DNA of 64,000 nt from JANQGG01 sp964642175 (lineage in GTDB: Bacteria; Bacteroidota; Chlorobiia; Chlorobiales; Chloroherpetonaceae): NCBI GenBank assembly GCA_964642175.1, contig CAZXOK010000006.1, positions 96,495-160,494 on the forward strand, written 5' to 3'. The stretch's first letter is position 1, and each line of letters begins with the position of its first letter. This document shows positions 18,373-26,303 of this stretch, in pieces. Under the pieces are notes generated by a model, which was not told where the DNA came from, ran no database searches, and saw nothing but the letters and a program-made list of their open reading frames with translations. The position numbers and the translations under genes are program-made.

Positions 18373-18846
18373 TTAGACTTTTTTTGAAAGGCATCTTAAT
18401 CCTTGTTTTTCAAATTGCCAATACACACAACTTTTTGGCACAGAACTGCAAATTTCAACATACCGACCTGAGACTTTAGATATAATAATAGGTGTCCGGT
18501 ACTTTTTTAAAACGTCAATCGCCTCTTGAGGTGAACATAATTCTGCACTACCGGACTTAACTAAACCCAGTGCTAAATCATCCAGAAAAACCGATTCAGT
18601 TACTTGCGACTCCGGATGGATTTTTCTGCAAATGCGCTCGCCACTAGCACAATACTTTGCCTCATGAATAAAATGAGTAGCCTCAGCCAAATCAATAAGT
18701 TTAGCATCAAACGGAGTTACTTTTTGCATGAGAAGTTTATTGATCAACGAACCTAGAATAGGAAATCTATTATATTTTAGGAGCGCTATCGCCAATTTAA
18801 CTTCATCAAGAATACGCCCTGAAACATATGATTTAATAGATGCCAT
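18373..18846 (-). CDS. Cysteine-containing hypothetical protein
   Basis: 157 residues, not recognised. Basic, with no signal peptide. The N-terminal 60 residues look helical; then come six cysteines spread through KYCASGERICRK, SAELC, EICSS, KSCVYW and GLRCL, which could bind a metal or form a redox site. The segment ADDLAL-like VFLDDLALGLVKSG followed by EAIDVLKKYRTPIIISKVSG resembles a small alpha/beta fold. It lies just downstream of the decayed haloacid dehalogenase gene on the same strand, with 19 bp between. Real gene likely from length, start codon and composition. Confidence 0.6.
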   Translation of the reverse strand: MASIKSYVSGRILDEVKLAIALLKYNRFPILGSLINKLLMQKVTPFDAKLIDLAEATHFIHEAKYCASGERICRKIHPESQVTESVFLDDLALGLVKSGSAELCSPQEAIDVLKKYRTPIIISKVSGRYVEICSSVPKSCVYWQFEKQGLRCLSKKV

Positions 18847-18865
18847 AGTTCTTTAGTTAAGTTTA

Positions 18866-19398
18866 TTAACTAATGCTTTTGGGTAAATCACAAAGGTCTG
18901 TGATCGTTAGCGTGGGTTTAATATCCCATGGATCTAAAATAGCCTTAGGATATGGTTTGAGCCAAACGGCTTTCATACCTGCCGAGAGTGCACCTAAAAC
19001 ATCAAACGAATTGCTGGTAACTAACCAGGCTTCCTGGCGGGATGAACCGGATTGCCTTAGAAAATGGCTGTATACACCCGGATTGGGTTTGAATGATTTA
19101 ATATCTTCCACACTGATGACACCTTGGAAATATTTTAGGATCTGAGCATGTTCCAGAACTTTTTCTACATCTGCTTTTGCGCCATTTGAAAATGCAAAGC
19201 AGCGGTAGCTTTCGCTTTGAAGTAATTTTAGACCTTCTTTTGCATCAGGGAATGCCGAAAAGAGTATTCCAGCTGTTTGTCCCTCCAGGTTTGAGAAAAA
19301 ATTTCAGCTTTTTCGCCTAAAAAATCCTTGAGTTTTGACACCACGCCATGTGTATCAATTAAGGTGCCATAAACATCGAATGCAAGATTTACAACCAT
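18866..19398 (-). pseudogene. Broken haloacid dehalogenase type II gene
   Basis: An ATG at 19398 begins the typical HAD type II N terminus (MVVNLAFDVYGTLIDTHGVV), continuing to WRDKQLEYSF before the frame runs into a stop near 19226. The rest of the protein is in another frame: FPDAKEGLKLLQ, CFAFSNGAK, then IKSFKPNPGVYSHFLRQSG and NSFDVLGALSAGMKAVWL, ending at 18866. Compared with the usual 220-230 residues, the cap-domain stretch between LEYS and FPD (about 45 residues) is missing, and the junction is out of frame. This is an internal deletion plus frameshift, not a simple base error. The catalytic Asp motif and the Ser/Lys motifs survive, so decay looks recent. An assembly error is the alternative. 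Confidence 0.75.
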
Positions 19399-19510
19399 CA
19401 GGGTGATATTTGATAAAATGAACTCACAGTGAAACTTTATTTCAAAGTATGGTACATTTTATAATAGCATAATCTTATTCTTGAATTTATTATAAGTTTG
19501 TTGTTAAATA

Positions 19511-19543
19511 AAAAAGCCCTTGTTATTCAGACAAGGGCTTTTT
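19511..19543 (-). terminator. Strong terminator after the flavodiiron gene
   Basis: AAAAAGCCCTTGT (19511-19523) and ACAAGGGCTTTTT (19531-19543) form a perfect stem with a 7-nt loop. It lies 22 bp beyond the stop of the minus-strand flavodiiron gene and can work in both directions. Confidence 0.88.
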
Positions 19544-19565
19544 GTTTAATGCTTCACAGATCAGA

Positions 19566-20780
19566 TTATGCTGGAACTTCGGCTTCACGCATTTCTTTTA
19601 ATCTGGTGGCCATATTTTTGGCCATAGATACGCATCTCTCAAAGCTAATATCATGCATGCCGCCTTTTTGTTCCACCGAGTCTGAGACAATTTCCCAGTT
19701 AATAGTATCGGCAAATTCATTGAGGCGTTTTACACCGCCCCCGCCCCAGGCAAAAGATCCGAACACACCAAGTAAATGCTCTTTAATCTCGGAGTTTTCA
19801 ATTTTCCGGATCAGGGCATCCATGCTTGGGAACATGTCGTTATTATAAGCACAGCTTCCTAAAACAACCCCCTTGTATTTGTATATTTCACTGATGATGT
19901 ATGAGGCATGCGTTTTTGAGACATCATAGATCCGTACATTTTTAATCCCGCTGGTTACAAGTTCCCTGGCGATAACTTCGGCCATTTGTTCGGTATTGCC
20001 ATACATGGTGCCAAAAATAATTACAACACCTTCCTCGGTTTGGTAACGACTCCAGCGATCATAATCACCAATGATTTTATCAATATGGCTGCGCCAGATC
20101 GGGCCATGGGTGGCACAGATGTATTTTATATCCACATCAGAGAGTTTCTTAAGGGCTTTCTGAACGAACTTGGCATATTTACCTACAATATTTGAGTAGT
20201 ACCGACGAATTTCATCCTCGTAAAAGTCCAGATTCAGTTCATCATCGAATACACCGCCATCCAGGGTACCGAAACTACCGAAGGCATCACCTGAAAACAT
20301 AACTTTATCTTTGGTGTCGTACGTCATCATGGTTTCGGGCCAGTGTAACATGGGTGTCATGTAGAAGCGCAATTTTCTACCACCCAGGTCAATTTCATCC
20401 ATGTCCTTTACTTCATGAAGATTGGTGTTGATGCCATAAAATTTTTCCAGCATCTCAAAGGTTTTTTTATTGCCGACAATTTTACAATCCGGGTATTTCT
20501 GGCGAATAAACTTCACCGCACCTGAGTGATCGGGTTCCATATGGTTGATGATCAGGTAATCTACCTGGCGCTCAGACCCAATGATGGCTTCTAATTTTTC
20601 CAGGTACTCGTCGGTTGCGCTTACTTCAACCGTATCAACTAAAGCGACCTTTTCTTCATTGATGATATATGAATTGTAGCAGACGCCTTTACAAAGCGGC
20701 CACATATTTTCAAATAAAGTGGTTCTGCGGTCATTTACGCCAACCCAGAATACTTTATCGGTGATATTGACATTTTGCAT
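19566..20780 (-). CDS. Flavodiiron protein (A-type flavoprotein, FprA family)
   Basis: Reduces O2 to water or NO to N2O, protecting against oxygen or nitrosative stress. The 404 residues contain a metallo-beta-lactamase-like domain (about 1-250) with the full di-iron ligand set: H80, E82, D84, H85 in HMEPDHSG, H146 in MLHWPE, D165 in FSGDAFG, and the His of ATHGPIWR near 227. A flavodoxin domain follows (about 252-395), with the FMN phosphate loop FGTMYGNTE and later GSFAWGGGGV. No rubredoxin or NADH oxidase domain is fused, so electrons must come from a separate partner. Monocistronic, ending at a strong terminator. Its presence suggests micro-oxic or fluctuating oxygen conditions. Confidence 0.95.
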   Translation of the reverse strand: MQNVNITDKVFWVGVNDRRTTLFENMWPLCKGVCYNSYIINEEKVALVDTVEVSATDEYLEKLEAIIGSERQVDYLIINHMEPDHSGAVKFIRQKYPDCKIVGNKKTFEMLEKFYGINTNLHEVKDMDEIDLGGRKLRFYMTPMLHWPETMMTYDTKDKVMFSGDAFGSFGTLDGGVFDDELNLDFYEDEIRRYYSNIVGKYAKFVQKALKKLSDVDIKYICATHGPIWRSHIDKIIGDYDRWSRYQTEEGVVIIFGTMYGNTEQMAEVIARELVTSGIKNVRIYDVSKTHASYIISEIYKYKGVVLGSCAYNNDMFPSMDALIRKIENSEIKEHLLGVFGSFAWGGGGVKRLNEFADTINWEIVSDSVEQKGGMHDISFERCVSMAKNMATRLKEMREAEVPA

Positions 20781-20954
20781 ATGTTATATGAGTTTATGGT
20801 TATGTAGTTATGAAGCTGTTAATCGCTAACTGACAGGGTTTATTAAAAGTTCATTAAATCAAACATAAAAATTCCTAAAGTGAAAATCTTCCATCTATAT
20901 TCCACCGGATTTCATTAAAAAGATTTCTAAATCTATTGCCTGCCAGGGGTTTTT

Positions 20955-21647
20955 ATGCGTGTGTTTGTAAAAGATGAGCTTTCGGTTCAACAACTTAATA
21001 ACCAGGGTGCATTGTGGTATCTGCGCACGTTTAGTGTTTTTATGGTGATAGGGCTTTTAATCGCTTCTTTAGTAAAAAAAGGGGATATTGTAAAACTAAC
21101 CAATTTATATCATCAGCCAGTATTAGACCAATTCTTTAAATACCTCACTCATTTTGGCGATGGTCTCATTTTCGTTATTGTGGCTATCGTATTTTTATTT
21201 ATTCGCTACAGCCTTGCCATTCATGTTATATCTATCGGCTTGCTCCATGGATTAGCCATAAGTTCTCTTAAAAAAAGTGTCTTCTATAAGATGCCAAGAC
21301 CTAAAGCCTATTTTGGTGAAGACGTGATCCTGCATTTTGTGGAGGGCGTTAAAGTTCATAGCTACAACAGTTTCCCTTCCGGACATACCGCCAGTATTTT
21401 TGCCTTTACATTCTTTCTGGCCATAGCCATTAACCGAAAATCCTGGTCAGTAGCTTTTGTGGGAATTGCCTTGCTGGTAGCGTTTTCAAGAGTTTACCTG
21501 GTCCAGCATTTTTTTGTTGATATTGTCTATGGCTCAATTGTGGGGATTCTGTCTGCGGTAATATCGGTTTGGATGCTTGAGAAGCTCTGGAACCTCGAAA
21601 GCCAACCCGCCTTAAAAGGAGCTTTGCTGAAGCCTCCTGTTCAATAA
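20955..21647 (+). CDS. PAP2-family membrane phosphatase
   Basis: Integral membrane acid phosphatase, about six helices in 230 residues. The three PAP2 signature regions are present: a lysine upstream of KMPRPKAYFG (near residue 113), PSGHTASIF (near 143), and SRVYLVQHFFVDIVYG (near 175) with the catalytic His in the Q-H-F position. The first motif has one residue more than the classical KX6RP. Substrates in this family are lipid phosphates, most often undecaprenyl diphosphate or phosphatidylglycerol phosphate. It ends 2 bp from the convergent glycosyltransferase gene; the neighbourhood of lipid-linked sugar transferases favours a polyprenyl phosphate role (inference). Confidence 0.85.
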   Translation: MRVFVKDELSVQQLNNQGALWYLRTFSVFMVIGLLIASLVKKGDIVKLTNLYHQPVLDQFFKYLTHFGDGLIFVIVAIVFLFIRYSLAIHVISIGLLHGLAISSLKKSVFYKMPRPKAYFGEDVILHFVEGVKVHSYNSFPSGHTASIFAFTFFLAIAINRKSWSVAFVGIALLVAFSRVYLVQHFFVDIVYGSIVGILSAVISVWMLEKLWNLESQPALKGALLKPPVQ

Positions 21648-21649
21648 AA

Positions 21650-23233
21650 TCATCTGGTTGTTTTTTTAAGCTTTAAGACCATCGTAACGGGTCTTTCAAA
21701 GGTATCTTTACGTTCTGTAATGATCTGAAAGTCGGCCACATCTGAGATATCTTTAAAGCGTTTTCGCTCGGTTATCAGGTATCCTTCGGGGTGTTTTTCA
21801 AAAAACGCTTGAACCTCTTTTTTGGTGTTAAATTTTGGAATCGGTCGTTTCAGATAAAACGCAAATGAGGGATTAAATCTCTTGTAGTAAGCAATGGGTT
21901 TTGAAGTATCCATTTGTTGAAGAGAGAGGCTAACGGGATTATCTTTATATAGCGTTGGGTAGACGACATAAAACACACATAACGAAGTCAGCATAAACGA
22001 GAGCGCAATCGCGAGATTTGCTTTTAAAAGGTCGCGTTTATGATGAAATATCAAAGCTGCTAAGCCGCCTATGGGCAACAACACTAAAAAAAAGGCCAGG
22101 TATTCCAGGCCTATGATGGATTTCTCGGTAGGAATGGCGATATAGGCAGCGATTGGTAAAAGCAGTGAAATCAGGAAATAGACACTATAACTGATAGAAG
22201 TCTTGTATTGCCGCATTTTCAGTTCATCAAGCCCGGTAATAAAGTAAGCTAAAATGAGAGCAAAAAACGGGAACATGGGGGCTATGTAGTTTGGTAACTT
22301 GGTCTGGGATATGGAGAAAAAGCCAACAAAAACTGCCGTAACAATCAGTGAGAATAACAAGATTCGATCTGGTGATTTGCGTTGTTTCCAGGTAATATAC
22401 AATGCCTGAGGTGCAAACATTGAAAAGGGAAGCAAGCCCAACAGTGCAAACAAAGGGGTAATAAAGAACGGGCCGCCATGGCCTTCCATGGTTTTGCTAA
22501 ACCTGCCGACATTGTGTTTGAAGAAAAAGGATTCCAACCATTCATTATCAGTGGCCTCTCCCACCAAAACATACCAGGGTAGTGCAAATCCTAAAAACAA
22601 CACTATCCCTGTGGGTATTCGCATGTTTTTCAGCTTGTGAATCGTAAACTGCCCGGAAAAAATAAGGAAGAGTAATAAAATTAATCCGGGCAATGCAATG
22701 GCCACCGGACCTTTGCTGAGCACACCCATAGCCATGGCAATATAAAACAGGTAAAAAAGTCTTGGGCGATGTTCTTCCAGGGCCATAAAAAAACTTCCCA
22801 AAGCGAGTGCAATAAAAAAGATCAGGTAAGGATCCGGTACGGCAAAATGAAACTGCAAGTTAAAATAGAGCGAGCTTAAAAGGATGACCCCAGCAGCTAT
22901 GCCCACTTTTTCATTAAGAAAGCGCTTGGCAAACAGGTAGGTAAAGAGCACGGTAAGCATGCCAAAAAACGAAGAAAAAAATCGTGCTGCAAACTCATTT
23001 ACGCCAAAAAGCTTGTAGGCGAGCATCATGAAGTGGTAATGAAGCGGTGGCTTGTCTGAACGGAGTTGATCATTGAATGTAGGCACAATTAAATCCCCAC
23101 GGTCCAGCATTTCACGGGCGCATGTGGCGTTTTTTGCTTCGTCCAGAATATATATGGGCTGTCCCCATATGTTTGAAAAAAGCAATACAACACTTAAAAC
23201 AAATAGAGTGATGAGCGGCAGATAGGTTTTCAA
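21650..23233 (-). CDS. ArnT/PMT-like glycosyltransferase family 39 protein
   Basis: Multi-spanning (about 11-12 helices, 527 residues) glycosyltransferase that uses a polyprenyl-phosphate sugar as donor, acting on the periplasmic face. The first loop carries the acidic pair D31-E32 in YILDEAKNATCAREML, the GT-C catalytic signature, followed by SDKPPLHYHFMMLAYKLFGVNEFAARFFS, the same motif as in ArnT and related mannosyltransferases. A soluble C-terminal tail (about 430-527) follows. The divergent gene encodes a polyprenyl-phosphate-sugar synthase-like GT2, so donor synthesis and transfer may be encoded back to back. The acceptor (lipid A, glycan or protein) cannot be read from sequence. Confidence 0.88.
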   Translation of the reverse strand: MKTYLPLITLFVLSVVLLFSNIWGQPIYILDEAKNATCAREMLDRGDLIVPTFNDQLRSDKPPLHYHFMMLAYKLFGVNEFAARFFSSFFGMLTVLFTYLFAKRFLNEKVGIAAGVILLSSLYFNLQFHFAVPDPYLIFFIALALGSFFMALEEHRPRLFYLFYIAMAMGVLSKGPVAIALPGLILLLFLIFSGQFTIHKLKNMRIPTGIVLFLGFALPWYVLVGEATDNEWLESFFFKHNVGRFSKTMEGHGGPFFITPLFALLGLLPFSMFAPQALYITWKQRKSPDRILLFSLIVTAVFVGFFSISQTKLPNYIAPMFPFFALILAYFITGLDELKMRQYKTSISYSVYFLISLLLPIAAYIAIPTEKSIIGLEYLAFFLVLLPIGGLAALIFHHKRDLLKANLAIALSFMLTSLCVFYVVYPTLYKDNPVSLSLQQMDTSKPIAYYKRFNPSFAFYLKRPIPKFNTKKEVQAFFEKHPEGYLITERKRFKDISDVADFQIITERKDTFERPVTMVLKLKKTTR

Positions 23234-23367
23234 GGTTGGATTTTGCGGTTATGTTAAGTTTTTGCAAACGTCGCTAATTTTTAAACCATATGTTTTAATA
23301 TAAACAGATTTGCATATCCGAAACAGGATGTAATGAAAATTTAAAAAGACACATAATTGCGGGTGGC

Positions 23368-24312
23368 ATGAAATTATCCTTGATCATAACGTTATTTAAT
23401 GAAGAAGAGAATGTGAAGCCTTTATTGGCTAAAATTAAACATGCGTTGGTAAATTTTGAGTATGAAGTCATTTTGGTTGATGACGGCTCGATAGATAATA
23501 CCGTTAATGAGGTTAAAGCCGCAATGGACGAGCATGTTAAGCTGGTCCTGCTGAATAAGAATTACGGGCAAACCACAGCCATGTCGGCCGGTATAGAAGA
23601 AGCAATCGGTGAGTATGTGGTTACCCTTGATGGTGATTTGCAAAATGATCCCAGCGATATTCCGGCAATGGTCGAAAAATTAGAACGCGAGGGTTGGGAT
23701 GTGGTGGCCGGTATACGCCGAAACCGTAAAGACGGCATGGTTATGCGAAAGCTTCCCAGTGTGTTTGCTAACTTCATGATTCGCCGGCTTACAGATGTCC
23801 ATGTTCACGACTACGGTTGCACCCTGAAAGTCTTCAAACGCAAAATTGCTAAAAACCTGGGTTTATATGGTGAGCTTCATCGATTTATCCCTATTTTGGC
23901 TGCATTGCAGGGTGCAAAGATCACTGAAATGGATGTGAAGCATCACCCAAGGATCCATGGTGTTTCCAAGTATGGTATTGGACGCACATTTAATGTTACC
24001 AGTGATATTATCCTGATGCTTTTCATGCAGAAGTATCTTCAGCGGCCGATCCACTTGTTTGGCCCGGTAGGGCTGGCCACTTTTGGTTTGGGTGTCTTGA
24101 TCAACTTCTACCTGATCGCATTGAAAATTGCCGGTCATGATATCTGGGGTCGTCCGTTATTGATCGCCGGTGTGCTGATGCTGATCGGCGGCTTGCAGAT
24201 CATCACCTTTGGGATTATCACCGAGCTTTTGATGCGCACTTATTACGAATCGCAAAACAAAAAACCATATCTTGTTCGAGAGATTGTTACAATTGAAATG
24301 GCCGGTTCATAA
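23368..24312 (+). CDS. DPM1-like glycosyltransferase family 2 with membrane tail
   Basis: Makes a polyprenyl-phosphate sugar from a nucleotide sugar. The GT-A domain begins at once (LSLIITLFNEEENVKPLL), with VDDGSIDNT near residue 41 and the DXD-region TLDGDLQNDP near 88, then CTLKVFKRK and the RFIP motif (HRFIPILAALQGAKI), all characteristic of the DPM1/GtrB branch. Two membrane helices (about 230-255 and 268-290) form the C terminus. The 3' end overlaps the next gene by up to 41 bp, so the two are translationally coupled. Divergent from the GT39 gene, its probable functional partner. Confidence 0.9.
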   Translation: MKLSLIITLFNEEENVKPLLAKIKHALVNFEYEVILVDDGSIDNTVNEVKAAMDEHVKLVLLNKNYGQTTAMSAGIEEAIGEYVVTLDGDLQNDPSDIPAMVEKLEREGWDVVAGIRRNRKDGMVMRKLPSVFANFMIRRLTDVHVHDYGCTLKVFKRKIAKNLGLYGELHRFIPILAALQGAKITEMDVKHHPRIHGVSKYGIGRTFNVTSDIILMLFMQKYLQRPIHLFGPVGLATFGLGVLINFYLIALKIAGHDIWGRPLLIAGVLMLIGGLQIITFGIITELLMRTYYESQNKKPYLVREIVTIEMAGS

Positions 24313-25159
24313 AAGACTGCTGTTTCTTGGCAAAATACTCCTCTCTGGCCTGGCGTTGGCGTTGGTTTTTAGTAAGCTGGATGTTTCGCAAACCCTCTCA
24401 ATCTTAAAATCATTGAATGTGGCCTGGCTTATACTGGCCATCCTTCTGTTCAACCTCTCTAAAATTCTCAGCGCTTTTCGCCTGAACCGGTTGTTTGCCG
24501 CTATTGGGCTAAACCTGTTAGAAGTCCAGAATCTCAGGCTTTATTACATAGGGATGTTTTATAACTTATTTTTGCCCGGAGGTATTGGAGGCGATGCCTA
24601 TAAAATTGTAATGCTTAAAAAGCACAAGCAAAGCGCTGTGAAAAAAACAACGCTGGCTGTATTTCTGGATCGGCTGTCAGGAATGTTGGCCATTGTTTTC
24701 CTGATTGGTGCGATAATCGTTGGGATTTTGCAACTGGAGATACCTGAAATGTATGCCGCAGTTATATACCTTTTACTTTTGGCACTTTACCCTTTATTTT
24801 TTTTAGGTTTAAATTATCTGCTAAAGGAGTTTAAACCAGCATTTATATCTATGAGCGTGCTTGGATTTGGTGTGCAATTCTCTCAAATCCTGTGCGCTTT
24901 GTGTTTATTGCAAGCCATGGATGTTGGCGATCTGTGGCCGGAGTATATCGCCCTGTTTTTATTTTCTTCTATTGTAACCATTGTTCCAATAACCATCGGT
25001 GGTTTAGGCGCCAGAGAACTTGCTTTTTTATGGGGTCAACGTCTGCTGAATGTGGATATCTCTTCAGCTATCAGCCTGAGCCTGCTGTTTTTTTTAATTA
25101 CAGCTTTCAGTTCTTTGATCGGGGCATTTTTGAGGTTTGAAGAAAACGGGAAAGACTAA
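24272..25159 (+). CDS. Flippase-like membrane protein (lysylphosphatidylglycerol synthase TM family)
   Basis: Polytopic protein of up to 295 residues with about eight helices, of the UPF0104/LPG_synthase_TM type. The pattern YYIGMFYNLFLPGGIGGDAYKI (about 92-113), LDRLSGMLA, and the late PITIGGLGARELAF (about 241-254) is diagnostic for this family, seen also as the flippase half of MprF. There is no ATG near the start: the candidates are TTG codons at 24272, 24284 and 24293, all inside the end of the GT2 gene, so translation is probably coupled. With its neighbours it may move a lipid-linked sugar or aminoacyl-lipid across the membrane; the substrate is not known. Confidence 0.85.
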   Translation: MFERLLQLKWPVHKRLLFLGKILLSGLALALVFSKLDVSQTLSILKSLNVAWLILAILLFNLSKILSAFRLNRLFAAIGLNLLEVQNLRLYYIGMFYNLFLPGGIGGDAYKIVMLKKHKQSAVKKTTLAVFLDRLSGMLAIVFLIGAIIVGILQLEIPEMYAAVIYLLLLALYPLFFLGLNYLLKEFKPAFISMSVLGFGVQFSQILCALCLLQAMDVGDLWPEYIALFLFSSIVTIVPITIGGLGARELAFLWGQRLLNVDISSAISLSLLFFLITAFSSLIGAFLRFEENGKD

Positions 25160-25173
25160 ACCTGGAAGCGGAT

Positions 25174-25500
25174 TTAGACACTGGCTGTTTGGATTTCGGT
25201 TTTAAGTTGAATTTCCTCCAGCACCGAACTTACCCGGATGCATTTTAATAACTCACCATCAAAAACCACCGAGCGGCCTTTGTTATGAACTTCCCAGGTA
25301 TGGCGTTCGGCTTTTTCGCGTGAGCACCCGGTAGCTTTTATGATCTGGTTTATCACCTCGTCAAAGGTGTGGTAATCGTCGTTGAAAAGCACCACCATGT
25401 AAGGATCATCTATCAGGGTATCAACATCAACAGGTTTTTCCTGCTTTTGTTCATCCATATCATAAAAAGGATTGTAGGTCATCGTGATCAGTTTTCTCAT
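25174..25500 (-). CDS. clpS: ATP-dependent Clp protease adaptor ClpS
   Basis: N-end rule adaptor that hands substrates with bulky N-terminal residues to ClpA(P). The core reads PYMVVLFNDDYHTFDEVI, then EKAERHTWEVHNKGRSVVFDG, matching ClpS with the Asn-Asp-Asp substrate pocket and the His of the HxxG region. The frame is open further upstream, to 25572, but only with a TTG start; the ATG at 25500 gives 108 residues, the normal ClpS length, with a short flexible leader. No clpA follows directly. It converges on the flippase gene. Confidence 0.93.
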   Translation of the reverse strand: MRKLITMTYNPFYDMDEQKQEKPVDVDTLIDDPYMVVLFNDDYHTFDEVINQIIKATGCSREKAERHTWEVHNKGRSVVFDGELLKCIRVSSVLEEIQLKTEIQTASV

Positions 25501-25654
25501 GTCATAAGATTTTATAAACGGGTTGAGACTGATTTTGAAAGTAAATCTAATTTTAAAAGCACTTAGTGTCAAGTGATCGGCTTAAAAATTACCATGATGA
25601 GCCCTGGCGTTTTTTTGTTTTTTTCATAGCGAAAAATTCGCCATAAAAAATATA

Positions 25655-26287
25655 TCAAACCTGATCCGATAAAAACACGGCTGGAAAAATCAACCCTGTG
25701 TTTTGAAGGGATTGGGGCACTAACAAGCTTATAAATCCCCCGGCCAGAAACCCGATAATTAAAGCAAAATCGAAGTGTAATTTCCAGGTGTCAATGTTTT
25801 GTCCATGTAGCAGTTTACCAACCAAAATACCAAAATCGGTGATTAAACCGGTTACATGGGTGGTACGTATAATCATACCTCGATATAAGCTGGCCATTGC
25901 ATTTTGCAATCCACAGCTCATCGCCGCATTAAATAAGGCATAAAAGAGATGTTTCACTACCAGAACTTCAGTGACAAGCAACAGCACCCCTTCAAAGATT
26001 AAAACCACACCATAACGTTTGCCCAAAACAAAATAGTTTTGGTTGATGATATAGCTAGAGAGAACTGCGCCAATAAAAAACCCCGGTACAATTAATCCCA
26101 GGCCTAATAAATGGTGGGTATCGTGTCGGGCAAGGTAGAGTGGAAGCATTGAAAAAGCACCGGTTAAATGACTGAGCGGGCTTTCAAAAAAACGTAGCAT
26201 ATAAACATTTATATAACCAGCCAGGAGTGTTAATACAAAACCTGCCACAATAAGCTCTGTGGTTTCTTGCTTAAAAAGGCGATTCAT
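25655..26287 (-). CDS. DUF1275 (YoaK-like) membrane protein
   Basis: Six hydrophobic helices in 210 residues. The motifs LAGYINVYMLRFF, SHLTGAFSML, CGLQNAMASLYRG and RTTHVTGLITDFGILVG are those of the DUF1275 family, where the repeated GxxxA/VT-GN-like segments hint at a small-molecule channel or transporter. No biochemical function is established that I know of. Ends upstream of clpS, starts 16 bp after the Ig-like lipoprotein gene on the same strand, so those two may be co-transcribed. Confidence 0.85.
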   Translation of the reverse strand: MNRLFKQETTELIVAGFVLTLLAGYINVYMLRFFESPLSHLTGAFSMLPLYLARHDTHHLLGLGLIVPGFFIGAVLSSYIINQNYFVLGKRYGVVLIFEGVLLLVTEVLVVKHLFYALFNAAMSCGLQNAMASLYRGMIIRTTHVTGLITDFGILVGKLLHGQNIDTWKLHFDFALIIGFLAGGFISLLVPQSLQNTGLIFPAVFLSDQV

Positions 26288-26303
26288 GGGAAGTATTGAA
26301 TGA

